A stretch of DNA of 64,000 nt from Myxocyprinus asiaticus (GCF_019703515.2 NC_059382.1:13371001-13435000), one strand, 5' to 3'. Counted from the stretch's first letter, positions 27,577 to 40,289 are shown. A program made the numbers and translations. The notes: generated from the letters alone by a model not told the origin.

Positions 27577-28027
27577 TTGGGGCCTGGGTAGCTCAGCTAG
27601 TATTGATGCTGACTACCACCCCTGGAGTTGGGAGTTCGAATCCAGGGCATGCTGAGTGACTCCAGCCAGGTCTCCTAAGCAACCAAATTAGCCCGGTTGC
27701 TAGGGAGGGTAGAGTCACATAGGGTAACCTCCTTGTGGTCGCTATAATGTGTGGTTCTTGCTGTCGGTGGGGCACGTGGTGAGTTGTGCGTGGATGCCGT
27801 GGAGAATAGCGTGAAGCTTCCACGCGCTGCGTCTCCGTGGTAATGCGCTCAACAAGCCACGTGATAAGATGCGCAGATTGACGGTCTCAGACACGGCGGC
27901 AACTGAGATTCGTCCTCTGCCACCCGGATTGAGGCGAGTCACTACGCCACCACAGGACTTAGAGCGCATTGTGAATTGGTCATTCCAAATTGTGGAGACA
28001 AGGGGAGAAAATAAAAAAAATAATTAT
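27577..28027 (+). mobile_element. tRNA-derived SINE, copy 1
   Basis: The head GGGGCCTGGGTAGCTCAG carries a tRNA A-box-like segment, and GAGTTCGAATCC near 27632 is a B-box. The body is shared with copies at 42.4 and 49.5 kb. An identical 16-bp target duplication, AATAATCCAACCAAAG, lies at 27561-27576 and 28028-28043, indicating a fairly recent L1-type insertion. It resembles the cyprinid HAmo-type SINE, a name I recall and have not checked. Confidence 0.92.
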
Positions 28028-28429
28028 AATAATCCAACCAAAGCAGTGTTGGTGTGTCACTTGCAAACACGGCTCGGCTTTAATAAAAACATTTGTCTGA
28101 GATATCTATAAAACGAGTCTTGCGAAAAAACATGTGAATAGAGCAAACAGAAGTCCAAGTAAACAAATAAAACATATGAATCCAGCACTGAAATGTTCTT
28201 AGACAATGTATAATATTTAACTTAGATATTTGAGATTATTTGACATGTTCTAACATGCAATGGGGTACAGAAATCTGAGATTGCAATTAAAGTTCTTGTC
28301 TTTTGCATTCTTTTTCAATATAATACAAAATGTTTAATTAAAATTATGTTACCAGCCAAAACAATAAAAAAAAAAAAAAAAAAAGGGCATTAATTTCAGA
28401 ATGTCTTTCTTTTCTTTTCTTTTTTTTCT

Positions 28430-28690
28430 TTTCTTTGGTATGTCTCCCTTTTGTTTTAATGACAGCATGCACTTGAGATGACATAGGTTCCTCAAGTTTG
28501 TGCAAAACCTGGTGATCCATGTCAACCTGCATGGTTTGATAGTGTTTCAAAGAGCATCTTGTGTGCTTCAGTGGAAGCAAGAAAATCTGACCTTTTGTAT
28601 AAAGGCATTAAAATGGTCAATGTCACAAATGTGTTTACATTTGATTAGTTTTGCTGAAATAGTGCAGAAACGTAACTATTTAATCTTCAT
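28430..28690 (+). mobile_element. mariner-like non-autonomous fragment
   Basis: Shares GTGCAAAACCTGGTGATCCA and AGAGCATCTTGTGTGCTTCA with copies at 29.5 (inverted) and 63.7 kb. The termini are not defined here. Confidence 0.6.
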
Positions 28691-29467
28691 TTAATGTCAT
28701 AGCTTTTCTTTGTTTATTTATTTTTTATTCCACAACTTTATTTCAGTTTCAATGAAAAGATTCCAGATTTGCAATGTGCCCTTTTGGTGCCAACTGTATG
28801 ATTATTGATCTTGAGAGAGTTTGAGCAGAAGAGGAATGACCTAAAGGCATGACTGGGAGAAAAGCCTGGGGAGAGAGATTGGGTTCATTCTGTCTTTTCT
28901 CTCTCCCTCTCCCTTTCTCCTGCTGCCTTTGTGTGCCATGCAGGAATGTGCTTGCTTTTCATTTCTTTCTTTGTGTCTGCCCCTCAGGCCCTAGCAGGCA
29001 GTGTCTTATGCCACAGCAGGGTCAAGCCAAACACAGAGACACATTCATGGCCACATCAAGTTTATGTGAGAATCTGGTCCTTCCCTGTCCCTGATTTCCA
29101 TATGAATTGTTAAAAAAAATAGCAGTCCTGTGAGGGGGCGTTCAGTTTTAAAATGGCCTCATCCCTTTTGTTCCTTCTGAGCTGAAACACTCCTGTTAAA
29201 CCCATCGAAAGCATATGTCATCATTATTGACAAAATCTTCTTTAGCCTAACCACCTGTGAACTTTGCCTTTATAAAACACCAACAGAGAGCATATATTTA
29301 GAGACACTACGAAATGGGAAATTACTCATGCCTAAATAATCAATGCATTTGACATATACACATCTAAAATGTCACGCTTTGTTGTGTAATAAGACTATCT
29401 GATAAGAAGGATTTAGTATAATGGTTACACCAATATCATGTAAACAGAGGCTTCTCATATATACTGT

Positions 29468-29800
29468 ACAGTGTGGTTCAAAAATCTGAGTCCACTTTGA
29501 AAATATGGGATTCAAAATCTTATTTAAACCTTGAAATAAAAAGAACACTTTGGGATTTTTGACAAATTTAAAACAAAGAAATTATGTGAAGTAAAATAAT
29601 AAACTGAGGATTCTGCAGCAGGTCACTAATCAAATAAGCACATTTGAGACATTGACCATGTTAACTCCCTTTACAAAAGGTACAGACTTCCTTGCATCCA
29701 TTGAAGCACACAAGATGCTCTTTGGAACATTCTCAAATCATGCTGGATAACATGGATCATCAGGTTTTGCACAGACTTGTAAAATCCTTACAAGTTGCAT
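29468..29800 (-). mobile_element. mariner-like non-autonomous element, inverted copy
   Basis: One terminus, CAGTGTGGTTCAAAAATCTG, is at the left. Inner sequence (GAAGCACACAAGATGCTCTT) is the reverse complement of the 28.5-kb copy. The other end is missing. Confidence 0.65.
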
Positions 29801-30462
29801 GCTATATCATTAAAGCAAAAGGATAAGAAATATTAAGAAATTCATGTAATTTTTTTAGTTCAACTTTTCACTTAAATTGTTATGCTGATAATATAATCTG
29901 TCATTTAAAAAAATTATATAGTTAAACTTTTTTAAATTAAATTGTAAAAGTGCAAAATAGAAGCATTTTCACAAAATTTTTAGTTTGGGTAAATAAGCTA
30001 TATTCAAGCCTATCACAGTTTGGGATTTCTGGACATGGAGCAGGACACATCTTGAAGGGCTGGCCAGTTTAATTACTTTCCTTTGAGCATAACACACGTG
30101 TCCAGTGACCCCGCCACACTTTCCCATGCCCTCTGATGCCCCATCCATTTAAACAGACACCCCCATTCCCTCCCATCCTCCATAGACAGATCAGCCTGGG
30201 TCATCAGACTTGACAACGACAATGTGTAAGACTTCCCTCTCTGTGTGATGTCATAGAGGTGTGCTGTCCAATAATTAGAGAGATAGATGATGATTGGACA
30301 AGGTAGTGGAGCTCAACAAATCAACCTGCTCCTACTGTCTCTTATTTAGCATATTTGCACCATGCAGTGAGTTCAAATGTTTCACCTAATGTATTACCTA
30401 ATGTAATAGAAACATTTAAATAACTGTAGTAAAATCTACAACCTTGACCTTTACATGAATGT

Positions 30463-31075
30463 TAAAGGAATATTCCAGGTTCAATACAAGTTATGCTGAA
30501 TGGACAGCATTTATGGCATAATATTGTTTACCCAAAAAATTAATATAGATTTGCCCCTCCTTTTCTTTAAAAAAGCAAAACTCGAGGTCACAGTGAGGCA
30601 CAATGGATTTGAAAGGGGGCCAATTTTTGAACGTTAAAATACTCACTTTTTCAAAAGAATATCCACAAGACATAAACAATAAGCATGTTAACATGATTTA
30701 TGTGTGATAAAATCACTTATTAACCTTTTCTGTGTAAAGTTATAGCAAATTTGACAACTTCTTTGCCATGATGATGTAGTCAACAAACCCTAAAATGACT
30801 GTAAAAATGACAATATAAACAACTTTACAGCTCAAATAATACATGAGTTTTAACAGAAGAATTAACGTAAGTGCTTTTATAAAATTATAAGCTTCAAATA
30901 TCTGCCTTTAAACCCTCCAAAAAATTGTCCCCATTCACTTCAATTGTAAGTGCCTCACTATAATCTCAATTTTTGCTTTTTATAAAGAAAAGGAGGGACG
31001 AGTCGAAATACATTTTTGATGCCACAAATGCTGTCGATTGAGCTTTACTTTTATTGAACCTGGAATATTCCTTTA
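30463..31075. mobile_element. TIR element (AAAGGAATATTCCAGG family), intact copy
   Basis: It starts TTAAAGGAATATTCCAGG and ends with the reverse complement, and the termini match imperfectly over more than 100 bp (including CGACTCGTCCCTCC-type sequence). It is about 613 bp with no transposase. Other copies are at 61.36-62.50 kb (interrupted), 35.94-36.25 kb, 13.22-13.56 kb and 16.4-17.1 kb. Confidence 0.85.
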
Positions 31076-31639
31076 GCCAAAAATGGTTAACACTTTTTAC
31101 ACTGAGTTACACATATTACATTTTCCTATTAGTAATAACTATATTGTAATATGCATGTACAAGCAGATCTACGAAATTACAACACTAATACTTGTGGTTA
31201 ATTAGTATTTACACAGTAATTCCAAACTTGAATACCCAGTAACACAAACACTGTTCAGAATTACCCCAAAATGCAATAATAATAATAAAAACTATTTTAT
31301 TATCACCATCATACTTAAGACTTACATTTTATAATTCAAATTATTTTCATTTTATTTGTTCTGTCAGAGATTAAACAAGTTCACAAACTGTTGTAAACTA
31401 CTGACTTATTTGTTAACTGAATATTGATAGATAAAAAATAAATAAATAAAAAAACACTATAAAAAAGTTATTTCTGACATGTCATGATCATATCCTATAA
31501 ATCTCCGGATTATTGTATTTCAAATCTCTTAATCTTCCTCTTTAATAACTCATTTTATCTCATGTCTAACTTGTATCTGGAGGGCTCTTTTTCTGCTGAA
31601 TGTGATTATATGCATCTGTTATTCATACAGCGCTCTGCT

Positions 31640-31727
31640 CGTGATTAAGTCGTCTCTTTGTGGACATGGATGTCCTCACTCATCAGTGTTTTTGGACTTG
31701 TGGACAGATCTTGCTGTGAAGCGAGGG
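31640..31727 (+). other. candidate exon, unrecognised
   Basis: An acceptor-like TTATTCATACAG leads into about 88-90 bp open in one frame (LLVIKSSLCGHG, then DLWTDLAVKR), ending at GCGAG followed by GTATGT. No homology is recognised and the acceptor pyrimidine tract is weak. Confidence 0.2.
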
Positions 31728-32020
31728 TATGTCTTGCCAGCTTGACACACACATAGAAGGAGAGCATGACATCAGGGCTTTGTAATTTGGAAGATCTATT
31801 CAAGGATTACAGTGGAGAATGAGCCCCAGACTGGAGGAGGCTTATTTAACTGAAACTCTAGCTGTTTTCGCTACCATTTTCTCTCCAATAGTTTGGGAAG
31901 TGCATAGCTTGGAAGAGCTGGCATATCATACACCTCCTCTCTTAATTCTGATACTTTTAACCCTTGGGCACAAATTGAGAATACAAAAGAGGCTGTGGTC
32001 ACGTGATAACATCACATGAA

Positions 32021-32033
32021 CCCCCCCCCCCCC
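32021..32033. repeat. poly(C) run
   Basis: Thirteen consecutive C, uncommon in this AT-rich window. Confidence 0.9.
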
Positions 32034-32641
32034 TTTATAAAGACTATAAAACACGGTTCTTACGAACATTCTCTAGAAACATTTACATTTATATTACAGT
32101 CCAGGAAAAGTTTGAACTGTAATGTATTTTATTGTATTGTGTTAATTTTGCCCAGGAAACTTTGTTCACAATATATATTTTGAGATTAGCTCGGTATGTA
32201 ACATGATGTGCAAATTCTTGTCAACACATTTAACACATTCTGTTTTAAATATAATAAACTGTCTTTGGTAGGGTTACATAATTCAAGAGTAATTACAGTT
32301 GTCATGGTTCCAATATTTATCAATTGTATAATGACTGTAGTTATGTGATTTCCATACAATTAAAACATTACAATTCTCAACTGCCACATATCTAGAATGG
32401 CATGCATTCATTTCTTTCTTTTCAGTGTTTTTATATATATACTGTATATATGTACACAGTAAAAATATGTATGTATATTTTATTTTATCTTATTAATTTT
32501 TGTCACTTATATTAATAGATAGCATCATTAAAGTTCCTTGCATTTCTCCTCTTTAGTCAGAGACACTGAATATTAATAGACAGCATAAAACAGGCAGGCA
32601 GAATATTGCATATAATAAACCACACCAAACAGTGTTTATAT

Positions 32642-32663
32642 ACACACACACACACACACACAC
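32642..32663. repeat. (CA)n microsatellite
   Basis: Eleven CA units. Confidence 0.95.
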
Positions 32664-33200
32664 GTATATATAAAAAGCATTTTGTTTTTCTTTGCTGCAA
32701 AAAACACTGTAACGCACATCAATAGTGATGAGCATGAATGAATTTGCTGATTCTGACTCTCTCTTTCTCTCGCTGCAATACAGCAGAGAACATTTCCTGT
32801 GGATATCAGTGAACCATTATACACCCGAAGTGCTTCTTTTGTCTTGTCATTTCTCCAAACAAGTGTCCTGATTTTGGCAAAACACTTTGGAAATGTAATG
32901 CTTCCTTTGTATTCGTCACAGGTGTTTGTACAACATACTTGTAAAGGAGAAAAGAACATCAGCAGAAGCATGTTCTGACAATTCTGCTCTTCAAAAGTCG
33001 AAAAGTCAAAAGTTGGATTCTAGTTTAATTGAGATATCAGCCAGCAAGATTAACATAAAACTAATATTCAAAATGTAGCATGCCAGGAATGAATTTAGAA
33101 CTCTGATGTTGAAATATTCCATGAATGGTAATTTCAAGTAAATGTTTAATCAGCCTTTATCTATGGCAAGTAATAAGTGATTGCAGGTAGATAAACTCAC

Positions 33201-33268
33201 AAGGAAAGCCTCTTCTTTCCAGCAGGCACCAGGATTTCCTCATACACATTCATCTTCAACCCAAAGAA
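33201..33268 (-). CDS. candidate coding exon 2 of an unrecognised gene (partial)
   Basis: On the minus strand a pyrimidine-rich stretch ending CCAATCAG precedes 68 bp, followed by a GTGAGT donor. Read in phase 0 after the ATG at 35118, it is open and codes FFGLKMNVYEEIL then VPAGKKRLS, leaving two bases for the next exon. The other frames tested close with stops. I do not recognise the protein and found no exon 3 of matching phase nearby. It could be a chance splice-flanked frame. Confidence 0.35.
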
Positions 33269-34099
33269 CTGATTGGAGTGGAAATGAGAGTAAATTAACT
33301 GTACTTTTCTTTTCAATAAATATTGAATATAACAGAAACATCTAATCAACAACAATATAAATCTGAACTCTGTTCTCTCTTCTCACCTGTCTAATACAGC
33401 TCTTCTAAATACCATTAGTTAGGGTATATCTTAATAGAGTAAATATTAACCTAATATTTAAATATACGTTTACATATATATTTATATAAACTACAACCAT
33501 TAGCCAGACATTTCTGTTATTAATTTTTCTAATATTTCTTTAATTGCCTCCCAAAAGGCTCTTGAAAAAATAACAAATGCATTCAGCAAATTAACTTTGT
33601 TTGATTCAAGAAATTCCACAATCACCAGAGGAATTTAAACAAGATTTTTCTAATCTGTCTTGATCCTCTGTGAACTCCAATTCCAATTTTCTTGATCTAC
33701 ACTTGACCTACTACTCCCATGCATGGCAACTCAGACCAGGAACCTCAGCTTGGCTAATTGGGTCATCATGCCAACTCGATAATGTCTTTAAAAAAGCATT
33801 CTCAAAACGGTTGCTTTTAGTCTTTAACTTAACTTTCATTAAACGCCTGCACTGTAAATAAGATTTTTCACACCCACAGCAATGTCAATCATCACCACAG
33901 TATGTGTCCGTATCTTTTTACAGTCAACTTTAAAAATGGTTTGTATGGATGATCGAAGCACTAGATAAAGATGGACACCACAACAAATGCAAGTGTTTTT
34001 GCATTTTTTTTTCTTCTCATTTATATGAAACTTGAAAGTGGAATTTTAGGTAGACTACACTATTATATAGCATATAGGACTCTAATATAAAAACATGCA

Positions 34100-34502
34100 A
34101 CCCAGTCTCATGAAAATTCGCACATATTTTACCTGTTGGCTATTTCATATGATTTTGTACGAGTTCGTTCGTATAAATTTGTACGATTTCATCACGTGCA
34201 AATGTCTAATGCGGAAGTAAGCGTGAGTTTCACACACGAGGTGTTAAGGACATGCTTATTAATATTATTCCCATACCCAAACCCCTTATCTAAACCTAAC
34301 CGATCAATAGAGTGTGTAAACATGATAGGAAGCTGTTGTGTGTGACAGAAGCAAGTAATTGTCATGTATTCAATGGAAATGATGTCCAGCGACGTCATTG
34401 GCTGTAGCGAAAGTCATATGAATTCAGTCATACAATATCATACAAATTAGCCAAATTTAGAAAAGTCGTATGAATCCTTATGATTTTGCCATGAGAGTGT
34501 GT
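34100..34502 (+). mobile_element. unclassified about 400-bp repeat, copy 1
   Basis: Begins CCCAGTCTCATGAAAATTCG and ends TTTTGCCATGAGAGTGTGT. A diverged copy lies inverted at 54955-55382. Subterminal segments are partly inverted, suggesting a non-autonomous DNA element. Frames inside are chance. Confidence 0.7.
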
Positions 34503-34557
34503 AGAACCATGGAGTGATGAAAAGTTAATGTTGTTTGCTGTGGGCAAAGACAAAACT

Positions 34558-34755
34558 GGACTAGGCACATGTGCAGCTAAAAACCTCAGATACCTTATAA
34601 ATGATATGTTTAACTGAACAATACATTTCAAAAAGTTGAATAAAACATTTACATTTAGCACCAAAAATACAATAAATAAAATTCTATGTATTTCAATATA
34701 AGTTTTTTATTAATTACCACATATATTACTCTTGAGAATCATTGATTACATACCT
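34558..34755 (+). repeat. direct duplication, copy 1
   Basis: Starts TGGACTAGGCACATGTGCAG and ends ATTGATTACATACCT. It closely matches 36257-36461 in the same orientation, differing by scattered substitutions and a small insertion. This copy is in the putative first intron of the minus-strand candidate gene. Confidence 0.9.
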
Positions 34756-35117
34756 ACATAAAATCTCCAAAAACAATATCGAACCAGGAACTGCTGAAAA
34801 TAAATATACCCTCTTGTTTTCACTTCACGCAATAGGTAAATGACTGGAAATCCAGATCAGGCCGTGAACCTGTCTGGAATTCAAGCACAAAGCTGGCTTT
34901 TTGCCCAATTTCAGCTTCAGCTGATAAGTCACACAGAGCTTGTTTAAAGAGTCAGTACAAGCACAGAGGAAAAAAAAAAGAAAATCCCCATTATTTGGAA
35001 AAAATAAAATAAAACAATAATAATAATGTATTGGATTCCCAAAGAATCCGTCCATTCGCATGCGCACAAGCAAATAACAGCACAGACAAACTTTTCATAG
35101 AGAAGGAAGATCACACT

Positions 35118-35550
35118 TACCATAGTTTAGAGTAAATGGGAGTATAGCATCCTCCTTTATAACAGTCTATTCCATTTAAAGTTTTCAAATATCTACTGTC
35201 TAGACCACGCTGAAACTTGGAACTACAGAAATGAAACGACCGTCCTCTTTCCACAGCACCACAATCTATTACCCCCTCCCCTCTCCATCCGGCACCCCCT
35301 CCTACCTCATCCACGAGTGGAATAGCTTTAAGTGCCTGTCAGGCAGAAAACCGGCTTCAGCATTGTGCAGCTGTAATGTTTCCCGATCCGTTCTCCAACG
35401 ACAGTGTTTTTTTACTCAAAAAAAAAAGGGTTGGAATGTAAAGGGCAAAAGATACCTCTGAAGCGAGGACTTTATAATTCTGTCTGCAGGGTCGAGTACA
35501 TGAGGAGCAGGTTTAAGTTGCCAGCGCTTTTCCGACATAGTTTATAGAGC
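35118..35550 (-). promoter_or_regulatory. candidate promoter and first exon
   Basis: On the minus strand a TATA-like CTATAAA at 35541-35547 lies about 425 bp upstream of a strong donor, ACTATG|GTAAGTG, with the last exon base at 35118. The block is richer in GC than its surroundings. Several short upstream ORFs end in stops before the final ATG, which is the last three bases of the exon. A start codon exactly at a splice donor is unusual but occurs. The pairing with 33201-33268 is inferred and the gene is not recognised. Confidence 0.4.
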
Positions 35551-35768
35551 ACAGAGAACGAGAGGGTTAGGAGGGGGAGGAGGCGAAGCTCTGCGAGTGA
35601 GGAAACTGCGCATATTCCCTTCCCTGCAGAAACTTCCTCCCTCTCTCATATGAGCCTCTGGCCCTTGTCTAAGCACTGGAATGCAAAGGCCATGCTTCAA
35701 GAGGCCCACTCAGTCAAGTCACTTCTCAGTGACCTCAAGTTTAACACTAACATGCGTATATACTGCAC

Positions 35769-35806
35769 TGTGTGTGTGTGTGTGTATATATATATAATAT
35801 ATATAT
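35769..35806. repeat. (GT)n and (TA)n compound microsatellite
   Basis: GT units followed by an imperfect TA tract. Confidence 0.92.
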
Positions 35807-35934
35807 CAAAATCACTAATACTCTGAGTCCACAATTAATATTCAGCAAGTGCCAAATGTAAGTAAAAATAAAATGTTACTTTCCAGTTCTAGTAACCTTA
35901 TTAGGAACTGCAACATAATACATACAGTAGTTAA

Positions 35935-36250
35935 AATGAATATTCAATACAAGTTAAGCTCAGTCGACATCATTTGTGGCATAATGTTGATTACCGCACA
36001 AAATAATTTCAACTCATCCCTCTTTTAAAAAAAAACAGTAAGGCAGTTACAATGGAAGTGAATGGGGTCAGTCCTTAAAAATATAAAAACACTCAGTGTT
36101 TCAAAAGTATAGCCACAAGACATAAAAATTATACGTGTTTACACAATTTTAGTGTGACAGAATCAGGGATTTACTGGCATTACGTCATTTACCAGATTAC
36201 AGGGTTTTCTGGCGTATCGTCGTCATGACAATGAAGTTGTAATATTGGAT
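35935..36250. mobile_element. partial AAAGGAATATTCCAGG-family element
   Basis: The sequence from ATTCAATACAAGTTAAGCTC through the sodium-channel-free AT-rich body matches the left part of the 30.46-kb copy. It stops where the second copy of a 200-bp direct duplication begins. Only one terminus is present. Confidence 0.7.
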
Positions 36251-36256
36251 ATTTCT

Positions 36257-36461
36257 TGGACTAGGCACATGTGCAGCTAAAAACCTCAGATACCTTATAA
36301 ATGATTATAAAAGTTTAACTGAACAATACGTTTCAAAAAGTGGAATATAACAATTTACATTTAGCACCAAAAATACAATAAATAAAATTCTTTGTATTTC
36401 AATATGAGTTTTTTATTAATTACCACATACATTACTCTTGAGGATCATTGATTACATACCT
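36257..36461 (+). repeat. direct duplication, copy 2
   Basis: Second copy of the 34558-34755 segment, 1.7 kb away and just upstream of the candidate promoter on the minus strand. Confidence 0.9.
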
Positions 36462-37870
36462 GACTATTCCTCGTATTAAGCCTCAAAAATAAAAATATTA
36501 GATACAAAATCATGATGTGTCTTCACATTTTGCTCCGTTTGTATTAAGAGAAAGAGAATGGCTCATCTTGCATATACTGCAAGTCAAAATGGTGCTCTGT
36601 TTGTCACTAATTTGTGGCTTGTTTCATAATTTTGATTCACTTTGACCCAGAACACATTTTTAATTAATGCACTGAACTATAAAGGAAAGTCTCAGCTTTC
36701 TAATGATGTAATAATTATTATATTGTCAAACCATTGCCAAGATACGATCATTTATATACTGATTCTTTCCTTTTTACTTTAACTCAAAGTGTGTTTCTGG
36801 GTCAAAGTGACTCAAAATACTGGAGCAGGTCACACATTCATGGGAATAACAGCTAACTGATTATATTTTTTACAGGGACAAAAATATTTTATAAAAATAA
36901 TGCAAAATACAGTTTCATGGCTGGTCAGAAATATTTATGGGTTGTAGATTTTCTCAACTCACCCTCTACTGACGTGTTAAAAGAAGGTCATTTTGGACCG
37001 TTCTTCCACCATTATATTTCCAAGTGTGTATGTCTGGGGATCGGATGATATCTGTCATGTAACGAATGATCTAAACATGTAGTTTATCATATCACATGGC
37101 TCTTCTCCATTCACTATTATTTAAGTGTATGTTTTGGATGTCAAACGAGACAAGGGTCATTTTCCATATCAAATTGTAGCAGTAAAAGCAAGTTACTTGC
37201 TTTTATGTAGGTGGTGAACTCATGAAGACTTTTTCTGTCTGGTTTCACACTCACTCAATGAACAGAACATCAGTGTTGACCATAAACACAAACTTCATGC
37301 TCATATGACCAGGATACACTTCCTCTGGCCTTTTCCTTCCCCAGACTGTCTTAAGGCAATCACAAGACATGAACTGACATGAAGTCTCTCTTTTTCAAAA
37401 ATAACACTATTTCTTGCAATGCACTCCTACCTCAAGATATGCAGAACTCAAGAGGGCTTTAGAGCTATCAACTGCTCAAGTCTATTCCAGACCACACACT
37501 TGCTCCAGTGCTGCTTAGCACTTAAATTAGAATCAACCTTGTCTTCACTGTGCCCTTTTCGAGAATTATTCTTGAGACTAATCAGACCCCAGGGATCTAG
37601 ACCACAGTGCTGAGGGCCCAGAATAGGGTCTATTAGATGCCCATTTGGACTCAAGCCAGCAAAGCACAAATGACAAGTGGAGAAAGTGTTTGCTCCACCT
37701 ATGAGGCCCTTACAGAAAAAAAAAAAAAAAAAAAAAAGAAAGAAAAAATATATGACCACACAGAACATTTTTGTGTGCTTTATTTTTTCCTAACTATGCT
37801 CATGTCTGACAAATCTGGACCTTTTTAAAATAATTGTTTTAATAATATGAATTAATAAGAAGTTAAACAG
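36462..37870. other. spacer ending in a poly(A) tract
   Basis: 37400-37708 is less AT-rich and ends in a poly(A) run of over 20 (about 37710-37735), as a retroposed transcript might. No protein recognised. Confidence 0.4.
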
Positions 37871-38351
37871 TTAAAGGGATAATTCACCCAAAAATTAAAA
37901 TTATTTCATCATTTACTCAGCCTCATGTCATTCCAGATGTGTATGACTTTCTTTCTTCTGCAGAACACAATTTTACATCTGAAAGAAACATGTGGTGCCT
38001 GTTTAGTTTTACTTTCACATCTGAAAGTGAATGTGAAAGTGGAGATTTAGAGTAAAAAAGGACTTAAATGTTGTTCTATTTCAAACCCACATCTATCATA
38101 TCACTTCTGAAGATATGGATTTAAACACTGGAGTCATATGGATTGCGTTTATGTTTCCTTTATGTGATTTTTGGAGCTACAAATGTCTGATCACCATTCA
38201 CTTGCATTGTATGGACCTACAGAGCTGAGATATTCTTCTAAAAATCTTTGTTTGTGTTAAACAGAATAGAGAAAGTGATACACAGCTGTGATGGCATGAG
38301 TGTGAGTAAATGATGAGAGAATTTTCATTTTTGAATGAACTATCCCTTTAA
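37871..38351. mobile_element. TTAA MITE, near-intact
   Basis: TTAA at 37871-37874 and 38348-38351 flank inverted ends (AAGGGATAATTCACCC and its partner). The body matches the 14.8-kb copy. Confidence 0.88.
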
Positions 38352-39108
38352 TGGCTAGTTTTCCTCAGTTATGCACCAATTGGATGATTTAACAAACATA
38401 ATATATGAATTATGTATTCCAAAACTACTTTTTTTTTTCTGCACACAGAAAAAGATCAAAACATCAAACACCCAAACAGAATTTACCGGGAATTGAAATG
38501 TCCTACAGCCTTGAGATGTTTATGTAAGGAGGGTGAAATGCTAAAATATAAATCCTGGAGCGCTCTACCCTCATTGTGAAACATTGATAATTTCATGTCA
38601 TTCTAGGCACCACCCAGTGATAAATTTGGTCCCCACCCACCAGGTGCACATGAAAAGCGAACATCATGAATTACACAATTTTTACAGGCTGTTTTGTATG
38701 GTTATTATTATGATTATTAACAGTAATAATTACATGTTGAGAAAATAAGATCTACTATATCCTGCTGTTCACCAGTTTGCAATCAGCTGCCATTTTGTCA
38801 ATTTTTTTTTAATTTTTTTTTGTCTGTGGCCTTACCATTTGCATATGTTCTAGAATTGCAATGGGGTAATATTTCATGAGGTGCAGTTCACATCATAGTA
38901 TTTTCAGCCACCTAGCCCACTGTAAAATGATCACAAGCATATTAAAAAATGTATGCAAAAATACTGATGACAAAGTGTCACTTTATTTCTCGGTCCTTTA
39001 CGTGTCCCAAGATCAAATATAAACGTTCCAGTGTGTTTTTTAGCTTTGTTATTTTCTTTATTAAAAGAAATCTCTCTCTTTTTATGTAGGTAACCAGATT
39101 AAAACTAG

Positions 39109-39193
<85 letters not shown>

Positions 39194-40289
39194 TATATTT
39201 CTGTACTGATATATATTTACTAAATTTCTAAAGGAATTAACAGAATTTCATCTAAATTAAAAATGACCAAAATTGTTTATAAAGCCTATGTCATCGGACG
39301 ATATATATATATATATATATATATACCATTGCATTAAATATTTGGTCTGAAAAGAATCAAGCAATTGCTTTTTAACAACATTCTGCTAAAAGAGCAGTTC
39401 AAGGGTTTGAGTAACCCTATGATGACATTTCAAAGTATTTAAAAGCATTATTAACTGTTAAGTACTTGTAATAAAACTGTCATGTTCTTCAAATGGTCAC
39501 ATGTTTCTAGCACACAAAGACTATAAAACTAAACAAAGGTAGTTAGGGCAAAACACATTTATGAGCATCTCAACAACAACATTTATTTAGCTGGCAGACC
39601 CATCAACTTGCCAAGGCAAAGAAATTTATTGGATGTTTTGTGACAGTAAACAGCCTGTCTGTGTGAGAGAATCAAGTGTGGGTTATTTGCTGCATTTCTA
39701 TGGAGGTGCTGTTTTAAAATAAAACACCACATCACTCCCGTGATTTTCTGTAACCTTGCGTTGGGAATGACCCCTGTGATAATGAGCAGTATGACACAGA
39801 CACAAAGGACAAGATTTTTCTGACACTCTTAAATAATAACCAAAATCTCCACTGACATCCTGCCTTAAAGTTCCAGGTTACCTCCCATTTCTTTATCTTT
39901 ATTAACAGCGGATGAAGAAATGACTACATCAGTATTATATAGCCTCCATAAATCGGATATTAAATTATCTTGTAATCACGAAATGTCTAGAGAGTGGAAT
40001 AATAAAAGATTATTTGGTGATTCAGGGACTATTATGGTTGTATTTGGAAACAGTTATGTTTAACTAAGATGTTCTGTCTGCAGGCTTCTTGACCATCAAA
40101 AAACTCACAATGGGAAAAGGAAAGCCCCTTTCTTTCCACTCTCCATTCAGTTTGTTTTACAAATATGGGATTTCCCTTATTAACTGACACTTGGAAATGG
40201 AATAAATACTATCAATGCACCTACTAAATCACATGATCAAATGGGAATAATTAAATCCTTCAAACCAAACACTGTTTTTTCTCCTCCGT
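38352..40289. other. AT-rich spacer with TA tracts
   Basis: Nothing beyond the microsatellites listed separately. Confidence 0.6.
39112..39188. repeat. (TA)n microsatellite
   Basis: About 77 bp of TA; a second tract is at 39301-39325. Confidence 0.97.

Larger units (their letters stand above)
31076..33200. other. spacer with weak candidate frames
   Basis: Apart from the candidate exon at 31.64 kb, a minus frame at 32636-32971 begins after an acceptor-like TTTACAAG and includes FPKCFAKIRTLVW. It runs into a CA repeat, and its phase does not fit the exon at 33.2 kb. Confidence 0.4.

Noticed and set aside
27577..27650. tRNA gene-like head with A and B boxes
   Set aside because: It is the head of a SINE repeated at 42.4 and 49.5 kb with target duplications; no complete tRNA fold is expected.
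32636..32971. 111-codon minus frame after an acceptor-like site
   Set aside because: The frame runs into a CA repeat, its phase does not match the 33.2-kb exon and no family is recognised; kept only as a note.
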